Assembly (NCBI RefSeq): GCF_000715495.1
Contig: NZ_JNLX01000031.1
Coordinates: 1 to 64,000 of the forward strand
DNA length: 64,000 nucleotides
Origin: Hymenobacter sp. IS2118
GTDB taxonomy: Bacteria; Bacteroidota; Bacteroidia; Cytophagales; Hymenobacteraceae
Direction: 5' to 3'
The notes below the pieces were generated by a model, which worked only from the letters and a program-made list of their open reading frames with translations, ran no database searches and was not told where the DNA came from. Shown piece by piece: positions 17,621 to 27,959 of this stretch. Each line of letters opens with the position of its first letter. Position 1 is the first letter of the stretch. Both the position numbers and the translations under genes were made by a program.

Positions 17621-17794
17621 ATGGAACCTAATGCCGCACCCGAACCCGAAGACGACCACCTGCTCGAAGACCTCGCCGCCTACACTGGCCTGCTCAACCC
17701 CGAGCGAATCTGGCAAAAGGAAGAACGGCTCGACGACCTGGAAGAAGCCGAAGAACGGGCCGCTGCTGCCGAAGCACCAGTTGCGGGCGAATAA
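17621..17794 (+). CDS. Small acidic hypothetical protein
   Basis: A 57-residue, strongly acidic product starting MEPNAAPEPEDDHLLEDLAA and containing a charged helix (KEERLDDLEEAEERAAAAE). I recognise no family. The ATG at 17621 is favoured because the frame upstream translates to low-complexity Arg/Ala sequence. It sits between divergent gnd and convergent icd. The composition suggests a real small helical protein, but conservation in related genomes is what would settle it. Confidence 0.45.
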   Translation: MEPNAAPEPEDDHLLEDLAAYTGLLNPERIWQKEERLDDLEEAEERAAAAEAPVAGE

Positions 17795-17840
17795 GCCGGC
17801 GCGTCGGTAAGTACGCGGTGGATGGCAGAGCGTACTCAGT

Positions 17841-17917
17841 GCCCTGCGACTTTACAAACTCAAAAAGGCCCTTCCGCTTTCCGAAAGGACCTTTTTGAGT
17901 TTGTAAAGTCGCAGGGC
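17841..17917 (-). terminator. Very long hairpin terminator abutting the icd stop codon
   Basis: Arms 17841-17873 and 17885-17917 pair over 33 bases with a single mismatch and an 11-base loop. The right arm ends one base before the icd stop codon (17918-17920). The central part of the stem carries a T-run followed by GGCC-type pairs. It could end transcription from both directions and block exonucleases at the icd 3' end. Confidence 0.85.
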
Positions 17918-19150
17918 TTACTTCGCCAGCTTCGCTTTCAGGTTCTCATTCAGCGCTTCCAGAAACTCCTCGGTGTAGAGGTAGTCGCGGCCGTGCTCCA
18001 CCTTGCTGCCGTGGATGCAAACGGCCAAATCCTTGGTCATTTTGCCGCTTTCCACGGTTTCGATGCACACTTGCTCCAGGGCTTTGCAGAAGTCGATAAG
18101 CTCCTGGTTGCCGTCGAGCACGCCCCGGAACTCCAGGCCGCGCGTCCAGGCGAAGATGCTGGCGATGGGGTTGGTGCTCGTGGGCTTGCCCTTTTGGTGG
18201 TCGCGGTAGTGGCGCGTCACGGTGCCGTGGGCGGCTTCGGCTTCCATGGTCTGGCCATCGGGCGTGACGAGGGTGGAGGTCATCAGGCCGAGCGAGCCGA
18301 AGCCCTGGGCCACGGTGTCGCTCTGCACGTCGCCGTCGTAGTTTTTGCAGGCCCACACAAAGTTGCCGTGCCATTTCAGGGCCGAGGCCACCATGTCGTC
18401 AATCAGCCGGTGCTCGTAGGTGATGCCGGCTTCGGTGAATTTGCCTTGGTAATCCTGCTCAAAAATCTCCTGAAAGATGTCCTTGAAGCGGCCATCGTAC
18501 TTTTTGAGGATGGTGTTTTTGGTGGACAAATACAGCGGCCAGCCTTTCATCAGGGCCTGGTTGAAGCAGGCGTGCGCGAAGCCGCGGATGCTTTCGTCGG
18601 TGTTGTACATGGCCAGCGCCACGCCGTCGCCCTTAAAGTTATACACGTCAAAGGACTGCACCTCGCCGCCATCTTCGGGTGTGAAGGTGAGTGTGAGCTT
18701 GCCCTTGCCTTTGGTCACCAAATCGGTGGCCCGGTACTGGTCGCCAAAAGCGTGGCGGCCGATGCAGATGGGCGCGGTCCAGTTGGGCACCAGCCGGGGC
18801 ACGTTGCGCATCACAATGGGCTCGCGGAACACGGTGCCGTCCAGAATGTTGCGGATGGTGCCGTTGGGCGACTTCCACATCTGCTTGAGATTGAACTCCT
18901 TCACCCGCTCTTCGTCGGGCGTGATGGTGGCGCACTTGATGCCCACGCCGTACTGTCGGATGGCATTGGCCGCGTCGATGGTCACCTGGTCGTTGGTTTC
19001 GTCGCGGTACTCGATGCCGAGGTCGTAGTACTTGATATCCAGCTCCAGGTAGGGCGTAATCAGCTTGTCTTTAATGAACTTCCAGATGATGCGCGTCATT
19101 TCGTCGCCATCGAGCTCAACTACGGGATTGGCTACTTTAATTTTGGTCAT
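17918..19150 (-). CDS. icd: Isocitrate dehydrogenase (NADP+), eukaryote-like type
   Basis: TCA-cycle enzyme oxidising isocitrate to 2-oxoglutarate. The 410-residue sequence opens with [20 protein letters not shown] and contains [33 protein letters not shown], the NADP-site AHGTVTRHY and [10 protein letters not shown], matching the homodimeric type II IDH group shared with eukaryotes rather than the E. coli type. Length is normal. It stands alone on the minus strand with a strong terminator directly after the stop. The gene symbol follows usage for NADP-dependent IDH. Confidence 0.95.
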   Translation of the reverse strand: MTKIKVANPVVELDGDEMTRIIWKFIKDKLITPYLELDIKYYDLGIEYRDETNDQVTIDAANAIRQYGVGIKCATITPDEERVKEFNLKQMWKSPNGTIRNILDGTVFREPIVMRNVPRLVPNWTAPICIGRHAFGDQYRATDLVTKGKGKLTLTFTPEDGGEVQSFDVYNFKGDGVALAMYNTDESIRGFAHACFNQALMKGWPLYLSTKNTILKKYDGRFKDIFQEIFEQDYQGKFTEAGITYEHRLIDDMVASALKWHGNFVWACKNYDGDVQSDTVAQGFGSLGLMTSTLVTPDGQTMEAEAAHGTVTRHYRDHQKGKPTSTNPIASIFAWTRGLEFRGVLDGNQELIDFCKALEQVCIETVESGKMTKDLAVCIHGSKVEHGRDYLYTEEFLEALNENLKAKLAK

Positions 19151-19330
19151 TGCGGGTGGGAAGAAGGTGAAAGAAAGGTGCTTTTACAGGGTCTGCTGCA
19201 TTGTAGGCAGGGGGTAAAGGTACCAGTGTTGCCGATTATGCCATCGCAAGCCCGGCCCCGGCTCGTTGGGGCCATTATCAGGCCGGTTGAAGGGGCCGGG
19301 CCATTAGGTAGCAGGCCGCGCTTGGTGCTA

Positions 19331-19375
19331 AAAAGGCCGCCGCTTCCGCATCAAAAGCTGCGCGGTGGCGTTTTT
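19331..19375 (-). terminator. Probable bidirectional terminator hairpin
   Basis: An A5 run and GCCGCCGC-type arm (19331-19344) pairs with GCGGTGGC and a T5 run (19363-19375), one mismatch plus one wobble. It lies about 200 bases past the stop of the minus-strand gene at 19574. The rest of 19151-19573 contains no gene I can support. Confidence 0.5.
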
Positions 19376-19573
19376 ATTGGGCGCGTCGGGCAGGGTAGGG
19401 CGGGCCGCTTCCGTCTGCCGGCGGCTCCGGTGGTCAATTTTCTTATTCAGCCCCGCTCGAAGCCTGGGGCGTTTAATTGACCGCGATGCCCGGCCTCATC
19501 AAGCAGGAACGCAAGAAATTATACCCGCCCGCTAAGCGTCCATGCCGAATGCTCCGGCTGGCCTGATTCCGGC

Positions 19574-19999
19574 TTATTTGCCAGCGTTCCCGGCTTGTGC
19601 CTTGCGCAGCCAGTCCCTGGCCTCGTCGATATCGCCAAACATGCGCATTTGCAGCTGCCCATCCAAACCCAGGCGCATGGCTTCCGCCGACAGCGCCGCC
19701 ATGGACTCCGGGCTCACCACGTTGGCAAAATGGGTCAGGCCCTGCGCAATAGCCCGCGGGGCCCAATCCGTTACTATCCATTCCACGGCGTGGTTCCACG
19801 GCCCCACCACTTCGCGGTTGTCGTTGAGCAGGTAAGCGCAGTGGTGCTCCTGCAGTGGGAGCAGGCACGCATCGGCCCCCACCACAATGCCGGAGAAGGT
19901 CTGGTAGCCTGTCCAATTGTTATACACCCACCCATTGGTCGCATCGTACTCCGTGGTGAGGTACACCTTGCCAAAGCTGTTTTTCAGTTCTGTAGTCAT
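19574..19999 (-). CDS. Small cytosolic protein, STAS/SpoIIAA-like
   Basis: A 141-residue protein with YLTTEYDATNGWVYNNWTGYQ near the N-terminus, LLNDNREVVGPWNHAVEWI in the middle and MRMFGDIDEARDWL at the end. The alternating strand-helix pattern and the FGDIDEARDWL ending resemble the STAS/SEC14-like proteins common in Hymenobacter and relatives. Such domains usually act as regulatory modules, but no partner kinase is nearby. The ATG at 19999 gives the expected N-terminus. The family assignment is from memory of pattern and is moderate. Confidence 0.6.
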   Translation of the reverse strand: MTTELKNSFGKVYLTTEYDATNGWVYNNWTGYQTFSGIVVGADACLLPLQEHHCAYLLNDNREVVGPWNHAVEWIVTDWAPRAIAQGLTHFANVVSPESMAALSAEAMRLGLDGQLQMRMFGDIDEARDWLRKAQAGNAGK

Positions 20000-20783
20000 A
20001 TACCCAAGGGCGAGCGTAAGCGGACTGCAGTCTTCTCCCGCCCGTCACGAAGTTGAATGAATGTCCTAAATGCGAGGCGAAGGTAGCAATTGGGCCCTTG
20101 TTCTGATGCGCTGCTTCGGACCTGAATCGATGGTTCAAACGTAACCACCGCATACCCAACGCCGTCGTCCTCGCCGAATCCTACGGCAGCGTCCTGGCTG
20201 CTGCCCAAGTACCCTGAAGTGGTCTGGTTGAGCAGGGGAGAATTGGGGGTGTTACGCGCGCCAGTCTGTCCGTCCCCGAACGCAATGGCGGCCGGGCCGT
20301 CGGTAGCGGGCAGCACGCGACTGGCCAGCATGTGGCCCAGCGTGTCGGTCATCCGGTTGTGAGTACGTAGAAAATGGCGTTTACCACTTATGCCAGCGGC
20401 CACTTGCCGCGGCGGCGAACGATTGAAAGCGGTGCCAGCTGCTGCCAGTCCCGCGTGGATAAACTGGCCGGTTCAACAGATTATACCCATTTCTTATTCG
20501 CAGCGAATAGACACTTTGGGCTGCCCGGTAAGCGGAAACCGATGCTTCTCGCTAAGTAGTTTGCGAGCACGGCGTAGAAACGCGTCCGTTCGCGGCATTG
20601 GGGTTCGTGCCGTTCAAGTGCCCTGCAAGACTGAAAAAACGGTATTTTCTGAGTTATATTCAAAAAATAACAGGATTATTTCAAAATAAATCGTTGAACA
20701 GTAGGAATTAAATATAAAGATAGGCTAATTTTACGGATGAGGCCTGCGCAGGTTCGTGGCTGATTACCCTTTTTCCTCGGTTT
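20000..20783. other. Intergenic region upstream of the secreted protease
   Basis: Nearly 800 bases with no gene I can support. A minus-strand frame (19996-20403) stays open but has no recognisable features and overlaps the start of the neighbouring gene. The last 150 bases are AT-rich and presumably hold the protease promoter; TAATTTTA (20727-20734) is one base off the -7 consensus but has no well-spaced TTG. Confidence 0.5.
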
Positions 20784-23700
20784 ATGAAAAACTCATATGC
20801 TCTTCGTGCACTGCTTGGCAGCTGGCTGGCCGTGCTGTTGGCCATTGCCCCCACCCAGGCCCAGGTAGTAGCCGGCCGCGCCGCGCCCACCGTGGAAGCC
20901 CGCAAGCAGGTATTGCGGGAGGCCCTGCGCCTCACCGCCAACGCCGACCTGCGCCCCACCGAGACCGAGGCCGACCCACTGGGCTTCGTGCACGAGCAGT
21001 ACCAGCTCTACTACCAGGGCGTGAAGGTGGAGCATGGCCTGCTGCGCATCCACAGCCGTGCTGGCAAAACAGAAGCGGTGAGTGGCGAAACCCTGCGGCC
21101 GGCGGCCGGCCTCTCGGTTCGGCCAGGCCTGAGTGAAGCCGCCGCTCTGCAACGGGCGCTTGCCGTGGTGAAAGCGCGCACCTACAAGTGGCAGCTGCCC
21201 GCCGAAGAAGCCGCCCTCAGGCAGCAAACCGGCAAGCCCAACGCCACCTACCAGCCCAAGGGCGAGCTGGTGCTGGTGGGCGACTTCCGGCAGCCGGAGG
21301 CCAGCCGACCGCTGGTATTGGCCTGGAAATTCAATATTTACGCCCACGAGCCGGTGTCGCGGGCCTGGTTTTACGTCGATGCCCAATCGGGGCAGGTGGT
21401 GCTGCGCGATGCCATCATCAAGCACCTCAATGCCCCCGGTGCCGCGTTTGCCACGCGCTACGTGGGCGCCCGCACCAGCATCACCGACAATACCGGCAGT
21501 GGCTACCGCCTGCGCGAAACCGCCACCGGCAAGGGCGTCACCACGCTGAACATGCGCAAGAGCACTAACTTCTCGACCGCCGTGGACTTCGTGGACAACG
21601 ACAATAGCTGGACGGCCGCCGAGCACGACAACGCCAACTTCGACAACGCGGCCCTCGATGCCCACCTCGGTGCTCAGGCCACGCAGGGCTACTGGAACAC
21701 CATCCACGGCCGCGACTCTTATGACGACCGGGGCACCGTGCTGTTGAGCTACGCGCATTATGGCAATGCCATTGACAATGCTTACTGGAACGGTACAGCC
21801 ATGCTCTACGGCGATGGCGACACGGCTTTTAAACCCCTGACCGCGCTTGATGTGTGTGGCCACGAGATTGGGCACGCCGTGATGCAGGCCACCGCCAACC
21901 TGACGTACCAGGGGGAGTCGGGGGCGCTCAACGAAGGGTTCTCGGATATCTGGGGCTGCGCCGTGGAAAACTTCTTCGACCCCGCCAAGCAGGTCTATCT
22001 CATCGGCGAGGACATCACCAAGCCGAGTTTCGGGTTGGCGCTGCGCTCGATGAGCAACCCCAACCAGTTCAACCAGCCGGACACGTACAAAGGCACCAAC
22101 TGGTATAACGGCACCCGAGACAATGGTGGCGTGCATACCAACTCCGGAGTGCTGAATTTCTGGTTCTATTTACTGAGTGCGGGCGGTGCAGGGACCAACG
22201 ACTTCGGCACCACCTTCAGCGTGACGGGTATCAGCATCGCCAAGGCCGAACGCATTGCCTACCGCGCCGAACGGTTTTACATGACTCCCTCCACCAACTA
22301 TACCGCCGCCCGCCAGGCCACGATGCAGGCGGCTATCGACCTGTTCGGCCTCGGCTCGGCCGAAGTGACGGCCACCGCGCAGGCGTGGCGGGCCGTGGGG
22401 GTGGGCGATGGCACGGGGAACACCGAAGGCACTCCCACGCTCACCAGCTTCGCGCTCACCAGCGGCGTGCCGGGCACGGTGGTGACCCTCACGGGCACCA
22501 ACATCGGCGCGGCGTTCAGCGTGAGCTTCAACGGTACGGCGGCTACCATTGCCACGCTGACTTCCGGTACGTCGATGGCCGTGACGGTGCCCGCAGGAGC
22601 TACCACAGGCCTCATCACCGTGACGACGGCGACGGGTACGGTGTCTTCGGCGACCAACTTTATCATTACGTCGGTGGGGCTTTCGCCGGTCATTACCAGT
22701 TTTTTGCCCAGCGGCGGGCAGGTGCAGGGCGGCTCCGTGACTATTACGGGAACCAATCTCACGGGTGCCACGGCGGTGCGTTTCAATGGCACGGCGGCGG
22801 CGTTTAGCGTAGTCAATACGACTACCCTCACGACGACCGTACCCGTCGGGGCCACGACGGGCGCGCTGACCGTGACCACGCCCAACGGTACGGCCACCGC
22901 TCCCAGCACGTTCCTGGTGCTGCCCAACCTTAGCCTATTCTCGCCCGGCAGTGCGCTGGTGGGCGCCACCGTCACTCTCACCGGCACCACCTTCACGGGT
23001 GCGCTGAACGTGAAATTTAATGGTTTTTACGCCACGACGTTCACGGTCGTAAACGCCACCACCATTATGGCGACCGTACCCAATGCTGCTACGACGGGGC
23101 CCATCACCGTGAGAACCCCCAGCGGAACGGCGACCAGCGCCACCAACTTCACCGTGACGCCGAGTCTGGCGTTCGCCAGTTTCTCGCCCGCGAGCGGCGT
23201 AGCTGGCACGGTGGTGAACGTGCAGGGCCGCGGCTTTACCGGCACTACCGCTGTCACATTTAGCGGCGTGAACGCGCCCACCTTCACGGTGGCCTCCGAC
23301 ATTGAGTTGTTTGTTACCGTGCCGTCGGGGGCTACCACCGGGAACATCGTGCTGACCACGCCGCTGGGCACGGTCACTTCGCCATCATTATTTATAGTCC
23401 TCGTGCCCGGCGGGCCCACCATCACCGGTTTCACGCCGGGTAGCGGCCCGGTGGGGACAAGCGTCGTCATCACGGGCACCAACTTCACCGGTGCCACGGC
23501 CGTGCAGTTCAACGGCACCCCCGCCGCATTCACGGTCGTGAGCGCCACTTCCATCAATACCACGGCGCCGGCGGGCTTCACTTCCGGCCCCATCAGCTTA
23601 ATTACGCCGCTGAATACGGCGATAAGCGCGGCCAGCTTCATGCTGCCGCCCGGCAACGACCTGTGTTCGGGGACGCTACCCGTGCTGGCGTGTGGCAGCA

Positions 23701-26700
23701 CCGTACTGGGCACCACGACGGGCTCAACTTCCACCGGCGACCCCACGGCGTCCTGCGGCACCATCATTACTGCCGGTGCGGGCGGGGTATTCTACCGCTT
23801 CGTAGGCACGGGTGCCTCCGTGACGTTGAGCACGTGTGACGCGGCTACGAATTACGACACCAAGCTCTTCGTCTTTACCGGCACCTGCGGCAGCTACACC
23901 TGCGTGGGCGGCAATGACGACCAGACTGGTAACTGTGCCGCCAATGGCAGCGCGACCGCGTCGCAGGTGACGTTTGCCTCGGTAGCCGGCACCAATTATC
24001 TGGTTTTCGTGAGCGGCTTTGATTCGGAGCGTGGCAACTTTGGGCTGACGGCTACCTGTGTGCCGGTGGTGCCCACCATTACCAGCTTCACGCCTACCAG
24101 CGGGCCAGTCGGGACGAGCGTGGTAATCACCGGCACGAACCTCACGGCCGCTTCGGCGGTGCCGTTCAATGGCACGGCTGCGACCACTTTTACCGTAAAC
24201 TCGGCTACCAGTATTACGGCCACTGTGCCCACGGGCGCTACCACCGGCCCGATTGGCGTTACGGTGCCAGGTGGTTCAGGAGTGAGCGTATCCAACTTCA
24301 CGGTCCTCGTAATGCCCACGCTCACCAGCCTCAATCCTACCAGCGGCAGCATCGGCACGAACGTGACGCTCACCGGCACGGGCTTCACCGGGGCCACGGG
24401 CGTGAGCTTCAACGGCACGGCGGCCGTCACCTTCAGCGTGAGCAGCGCCACGACGGCCACGGCTACCGTGCCGGCGGGGGCGACGAGTGGCAACGTGACC
24501 ATCACCACGCCCAACGGCACCAGCAACGGCATGGCCTTTACGGTGACGGCGGCTTCGACCACCATAACGAGCATCGTGCGAGCAGATAGCAACCCGGCCA
24601 ACGCGGCCAGTGTGGACTACACCGTGACCTTCGCCGCCGCCGTTACGGGCATGACTGCGGCCAATTTCTCGCTCACCGCCAACGGCGGTGTGGTCGGGGC
24701 CAGCGTGAGTGGCGTGAGTGGCGCGGGCAGCACCTACACCGTGAGCGTGAGCACTGGCACCGGCGACGGCACCCTGCGCCTGAACCTGGCCAATGCCACT
24801 GGCCTCGCGCCCGGCATCAGCAACGTCCCCTACACCGGCGGCCAGACTTATATCATCGATAAAACAGCGCCCACGGCCACCATCACCTCCGGCACGGCGG
24901 TCAGCGGCGGCACCAGCAGCAGCGCGACGTTTGCCTACACCGTCACGTTCCCGGAGAGCGTGAGCGGCTTCGGGGCCGGCGCTGTGAGCGTGGGCAACGG
25001 CAGCCTGAGCGGCTTTAGCGGTAGCGGCACCACCTACACTTTTGACGTAACCCCCGCTGCCAACGGGGCCGTCACGGTGGATGTGGCCGCCAACGGGGCC
25101 ATCGACCCCGCCGGCAACGGCAACACTGCCGCTGCCCAATACAGCATTACCTACGCTCCGGCGACAATCACGGCCGTGACCTGGACCGGGGCCGCCAGCT
25201 CCGCCTGGGCCGTGCCCGGCAACTGGAGCCCCGCCGTGGTGCCCACGGCCGGCATCAGCGCCAGCATTGCGGCGGCCCCGGCCAACCAGCCACTGGTAAG
25301 CACCACCGCCGTGTGCGACAACCTGACCCTGCAAGCCGGGGCCAGGCTCACGCTGGCCGCCACCGCCGACCTCACCGCCAGCGGCAGTGTGAGCCTGGCC
25401 AGCGGCAGCACCCTGACCCAGGGCGCTACCTCCGAGCTGTACCTGGGCCGCAACTGGACCAACAACGGGGCCACCCTAGCCCTGGACCCGAGTAGCGAAG
25501 TCGGCTTCGGCGGCACGAACCACCTGCTGGGCGGCACGGCCGCCACGGCGTTTCAAATCATGACCGTGGGCGAGCGCGGCGGCTTCGAGGAAGTGCTGCT
25601 GAACGCACCCGTCAGCGTCGCCGTCAAGCTGCTGCTGGCCAATACGTCCAACGTGCGCGTGGGCAGTGGCGGCAGTCTCGTATTGCTGTCGACGGCCACC
25701 CGCACGGCCTTGGTAGTGCAGGCGGCCAATTGCGCCGTTATTGGCACCGTGACGGTGCAACGCGCCGTGAGCGGCCCGTACTTCGGCAGCGGTTACCGCC
25801 ACTATAGCAGCCCGGTGGCCACGGCCACGGTGGGCAGCCTGGCCACCACCGGCTTCACGCCCACGGTGAACGGCACCTATAACACCAGCCCCACCCCGCT
25901 GAACGTGAAGCCCTTCCCGACGGTGTTTAGTTACGACCAGAGCCGCCTGGCCTCGGCTGCCAACAACCTCGTCGGGTTTGCGAAAGGCTGGGTTTCGCCG
26001 GCCGCCCTCAGCACGCCCCTGGCCGTGGGCCAGGGCTACACGGTGCAGCTGCCGGGTAGCCAGACCGTGGCCTTCACCGGCGCGCTCAACAATGGCGACC
26101 TGACCCTGCCCCTGGCCCGCAGCACCGTGACCGGGGCGGGCCTGCACCTGCTGGGAAACCCTTATCCGGCTCCCTTCGACTACTCCCAGGTGCTGTCGGC
26201 CGACCGGCCCAACCTCGACGCGGCTCTTTACGTGTTTATCCCCACCGGCCCCTACGCGGGTACTTACCGTGCTTACGTGAACGGTATCGGGGTCAGTCCC
26301 GTGGTGGCGGTGGGTCAGGGTTTCTTCACCCGCGTTACGCCCTTCCGCACCAGCGGCAGCCTCACCTTCCGCAACGCCCAGCGCGTGACGGATGAGAACA
26401 CGGCCACCACTTTCGGTCGGGGTACGACCGATTCCCGCCCCGCCCTTACTCTGGCCCTGGCCGGCGCATCCGGTCCAGCCGATGAGCTGACGGTGTACGC
26501 CCAAACCGGCGCCACCGCTGGCGTGGACAGCGAGTTTGACGCCGTGAAACTCTCCAACCCCAATGGCCTGAGCCTGGCCACTCTCACTGCTGGCGGCGAG
26601 GCCCTGGCCATTGATGGCCGCCCCCTGCTGGCTGGCACCGTGCCCCTGCAAATCGCCCTTCCTGCCGCTGGTGCCTACACCCTGAGCGTCGCCAGTCTGG

Positions 26701-27098
26701 CCAACCTCGCCGGTATCCGCGTAGAGCTGGTCGACAACCTGACCGGTACCCGCACCGTGCTCGCGGCCGGGGCGAACTACGCTTTCACGACCGCCGCCAC
26801 TACCGCCCCCGGCCGTTTCTGGCTCAACTTAAGTGCTGGGCCGCTGGCGGCAAAGGCAGCTTTGGAGGCGCAGGTACTGGCCTATCCCAACCCCGTTCGC
26901 GGCCGCCTGACCATTGTGCGGCCGCTGGGCGGCCTGGCTTCGGCCGTGCTCTATAACAGCCTCGGCCAGATGGTGAAGACCATGGCCCTACCCACGGCCG
27001 AAACCACCGTGGACCTAGTTGGTTTGGCCAGCGGCGTGTACTCGCTGCGCCTGACCATCGGCAGCCAACTACTCACCCGCAAGGTGGTGGTGGAGTAA
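20784..27098 (+). CDS. Secreted M4 (thermolysin-like) metalloprotease with IPT/TIG repeats and T9SS sorting domain
   Basis: Large extracellular zinc protease, 2104 residues. It has a signal peptide (cut after TQAQ near residue 27), an FTP/PepSY-like propeptide to about 200, then the M4 catalytic domain with HEIGH at 360-364 and the third zinc ligand Glu384 in GALNEGFSD, the same 24-residue spacing as thermolysin. Five IPT/TIG repeats follow (about 550-955), a Cys-containing PPC-like domain beginning NDLCSGT (957-1092), two more IPT repeats (to about 1255), two Ig-like domains, a linker, and a C-terminal type A sorting domain (YPNPVRGRLTI, SGVYSLRL) that directs export through the type IX system. 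Likely degrades external protein or acts as a surface adhesin-protease. The IPT array is internally repetitive and prone to recombination. Confidence 0.93.
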   Translation: MKNSYALRALLGSWLAVLLAIAPTQAQVVAGRAAPTVEARKQVLREALRLTANADLRPTETEADPLGFVHEQYQLYYQGVKVEHGLLRIHSRAGKTEAVSGETLRPAAGLSVRPGLSEAAALQRALAVVKARTYKWQLPAEEAALRQQTGKPNATYQPKGELVLVGDFRQPEASRPLVLAWKFNIYAHEPVSRAWFYVDAQSGQVVLRDAIIKHLNAPGAAFATRYVGARTSITDNTGSGYRLRETATGKGVTTLNMRKSTNFSTAVDFVDNDNSWTAAEHDNANFDNAALDAHLGAQATQGYWNTIHGRDSYDDRGTVLLSYAHYGNAIDNAYWNGTAMLYGDGDTAFKPLTALDVCGHEIGHAVMQATANLTYQGESGALNEGFSDIWGCAVENFFDPAKQVYLIGEDITKPSFGLALRSMSNPNQFNQPDTYKGTNWYNGTRDNGGVHTNSGVLNFWFYLLSAGGAGTNDFGTTFSVTGISIAKAERIAYRAERFYMTPSTNYTAARQATMQAAIDLFGLGSAEVTATAQAWRAVGVGDGTGNTEGTPTLTSFALTSGVPGTVVTLTGTNIGAAFSVSFNGTAATIATLTSGTSMAVTVPAGATTGLITVTTATGTVSSATNFIITSVGLSPVITSFLPSGGQVQGGSVTITGTNLTGATAVRFNGTAAAFSVVNTTTLTTTVPVGATTGALTVTTPNGTATAPSTFLVLPNLSLFSPGSALVGATVTLTGTTFTGALNVKFNGFYATTFTVVNATTIMATVPNAATTGPITVRTPSGTATSATNFTVTPSLAFASFSPASGVAGTVVNVQGRGFTGTTAVTFSGVNAPTFTVASDIELFVTVPSGATTGNIVLTTPLGTVTSPSLFIVLVPGGPTITGFTPGSGPVGTSVVITGTNFTGATAVQFNGTPAAFTVVSATSINTTAPAGFTSGPISLITPLNTAISAASFMLPPGNDLCSGTLPVLACGSTVLGTTTGSTSTGDPTASCGTIITAGAGGVFYRFVGTGASVTLSTCDAATNYDTKLFVFTGTCGSYTCVGGNDDQTGNCAANGSATASQVTFASVAGTNYLVFVSGFDSERGNFGLTATCVPVVPTITSFTPTSGPVGTSVVITGTNLTAASAVPFNGTAATTFTVNSATSITATVPTGATTGPIGVTVPGGSGVSVSNFTVLVMPTLTSLNPTSGSIGTNVTLTGTGFTGATGVSFNGTAAVTFSVSSATTATATVPAGATSGNVTITTPNGTSNGMAFTVTAASTTITSIVRADSNPANAASVDYTVTFAAAVTGMTAANFSLTANGGVVGASVSGVSGAGSTYTVSVSTGTGDGTLRLNLANATGLAPGISNVPYTGGQTYIIDKTAPTATITSGTAVSGGTSSSATFAYTVTFPESVSGFGAGAVSVGNGSLSGFSGSGTTYTFDVTPAANGAVTVDVAANGAIDPAGNGNTAAAQYSITYAPATITAVTWTGAASSAWAVPGNWSPAVVPTAGISASIAAAPANQPLVSTTAVCDNLTLQAGARLTLAATADLTASGSVSLASGSTLTQGATSELYLGRNWTNNGATLALDPSSEVGFGGTNHLLGGTAATAFQIMTVGERGGFEEVLLNAPVSVAVKLLLANTSNVRVGSGGSLVLLSTATRTALVVQAANCAVIGTVTVQRAVSGPYFGSGYRHYSSPVATATVGSLATTGFTPTVNGTYNTSPTPLNVKPFPTVFSYDQSRLASAANNLVGFAKGWVSPAALSTPLAVGQGYTVQLPGSQTVAFTGALNNGDLTLPLARSTVTGAGLHLLGNPYPAPFDYSQVLSADRPNLDAALYVFIPTGPYAGTYRAYVNGIGVSPVVAVGQGFFTRVTPFRTSGSLTFRNAQRVTDENTATTFGRGTTDSRPALTLALAGASGPADELTVYAQTGATAGVDSEFDAVKLSNPNGLSLATLTAGGEALAIDGRPLLAGTVPLQIALPAAGAYTLSVASLANLAGIRVELVDNLTGTRTVLAAGANYAFTTAATTAPGRFWLNLSAGPLAAKAALEAQVLAYPNPVRGRLTIVRPLGGLASAVLYNSLGQMVKTMALPTAETTVDLVGLASGVYSLRLTIGSQLLTRKVVVE

Positions 27099-27257
27099 GC
27101 GCTCCATCGCCGTCTACTCGCAGTTCCTTTATTGTCGCCTGCGCCAGGTGAATTTGGACGCTACGGCCAGCTACTCGCCCGTGCTGGCCGTACTGGTCCG
27201 CACGGAGAGCAACTTACGTGCTACCCCAACCTGGCCTACCACCCGTCGTTTCGGGTC

Positions 27258-27614
27258 TCAGCCCCACGCTCAGCCCCGCACTACAAGCAGCGACCCCAGT
27301 GCCAGCGCCGGTCCATTTGCCACCGGCAGCCGCACTGCGTCCAGCGTCCGGCCGTACATGTCCACTCCGCGCCGCGTCAGCCACAACAGTTGCATCTGTG
27401 CCAGCTACGTCATCGAGTCGCTGCCCTGGCAGCCAAAAGGCTGGTCCAACTCTGGCGCATCTACGCCTAGCAGCCGCACCCGATACCGCACGCCCCCGGA
27501 CAGCACGTCGCACGAGTCGGCATCTACCACCGGCCGCTCTCGGCTTTCGGCACAGTAGATTCCGCAACACGTATTAGCCCATTGGCCGGCAGTTCCCGCG
27601 CCGGCCTCGCGCAA
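27258..27614 (-). pseudogene. Staphylococcal-nuclease-like (SNase) gene, broken by in-frame stops
   Basis: Minus-strand translation gives VRLLGVDAPELDQPFGCQG, a clear SNase/thermonuclease signature (YRVRLLGVDAPE), then a TAG at 27407-27405. The same frame continues past it with GVDMYGRTLDAVRLP, another SNase motif, before further stops at 27272 and 27260. Two conserved motifs in one frame separated by stops mark a decayed gene rather than chance. The N-terminal start is uncertain. It lies between the protease and an IS element, in a region that seems to tolerate decay. Confidence 0.75.
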
Positions 27615-27695
27615 CTCAAGGCGGCAAACTGCAATGCTCTGACTGCCGCCGCGATAATGCTCATTGTAAGGAGGAGCACCTGACCGATGGTTTGC

Positions 27696-27959
27696 ATGAC
27701 TGAAAAAGTTTCATTTCACGAACCCACTCTCCCCTCGAACGAGTATACCCCGCAAGTACCCATCATGTCCCAGGTTTGCATCTACCCGAAGGAAGCAGTC
27801 GCCGTAACCGGCAACGGTTACCAGGCCGGCAAGCGCCTCTTGCAGCGCACCCGCGTGTAGCTGGGTAAGCCCAGCCGTGCCCTGGTTTCCATTCAGCAGT
27901 TTTGTGCCTATTCCCACCTGCCAGAGCAGGAAGTGCGCGCCGCCTACGCCCGCAGCTAG
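27696..27959 (+). pseudogene. Small regulator-like gene with a nonsense and a frameshift mutation
   Basis: From the ATG at 27696 the frame reads to an in-frame TAG at 27859, with VCIYPKEAVAVTGNGYQAGKR before it. It resumes with GKPSRALVSIQQF and, after a one-base frameshift near 27903, YSHLPEQEVRAAYARS. Together this looks like a short Bacteroidota protein of about 85 residues with a helix-turn-helix-like organisation, often seen near mobile elements. The family is from pattern memory. Two independent lesions make it non-functional. Confidence 0.55.

Noticed and set aside
17822..19480. 552-codon plus-strand frame
   Set aside because: Antisense shadow of icd, whose product is clearly isocitrate dehydrogenase.
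19996..20403. 135-codon minus-strand frame upstream of the STAS-like gene
   Set aside because: No domain-like features, overlaps the next start, and composition looks noncoding.
22298..26651. Several long minus-strand frames opposite the protease
   Set aside because: Val/Thr- or Gly/His-rich mirror images of the repetitive protease coding sequence.
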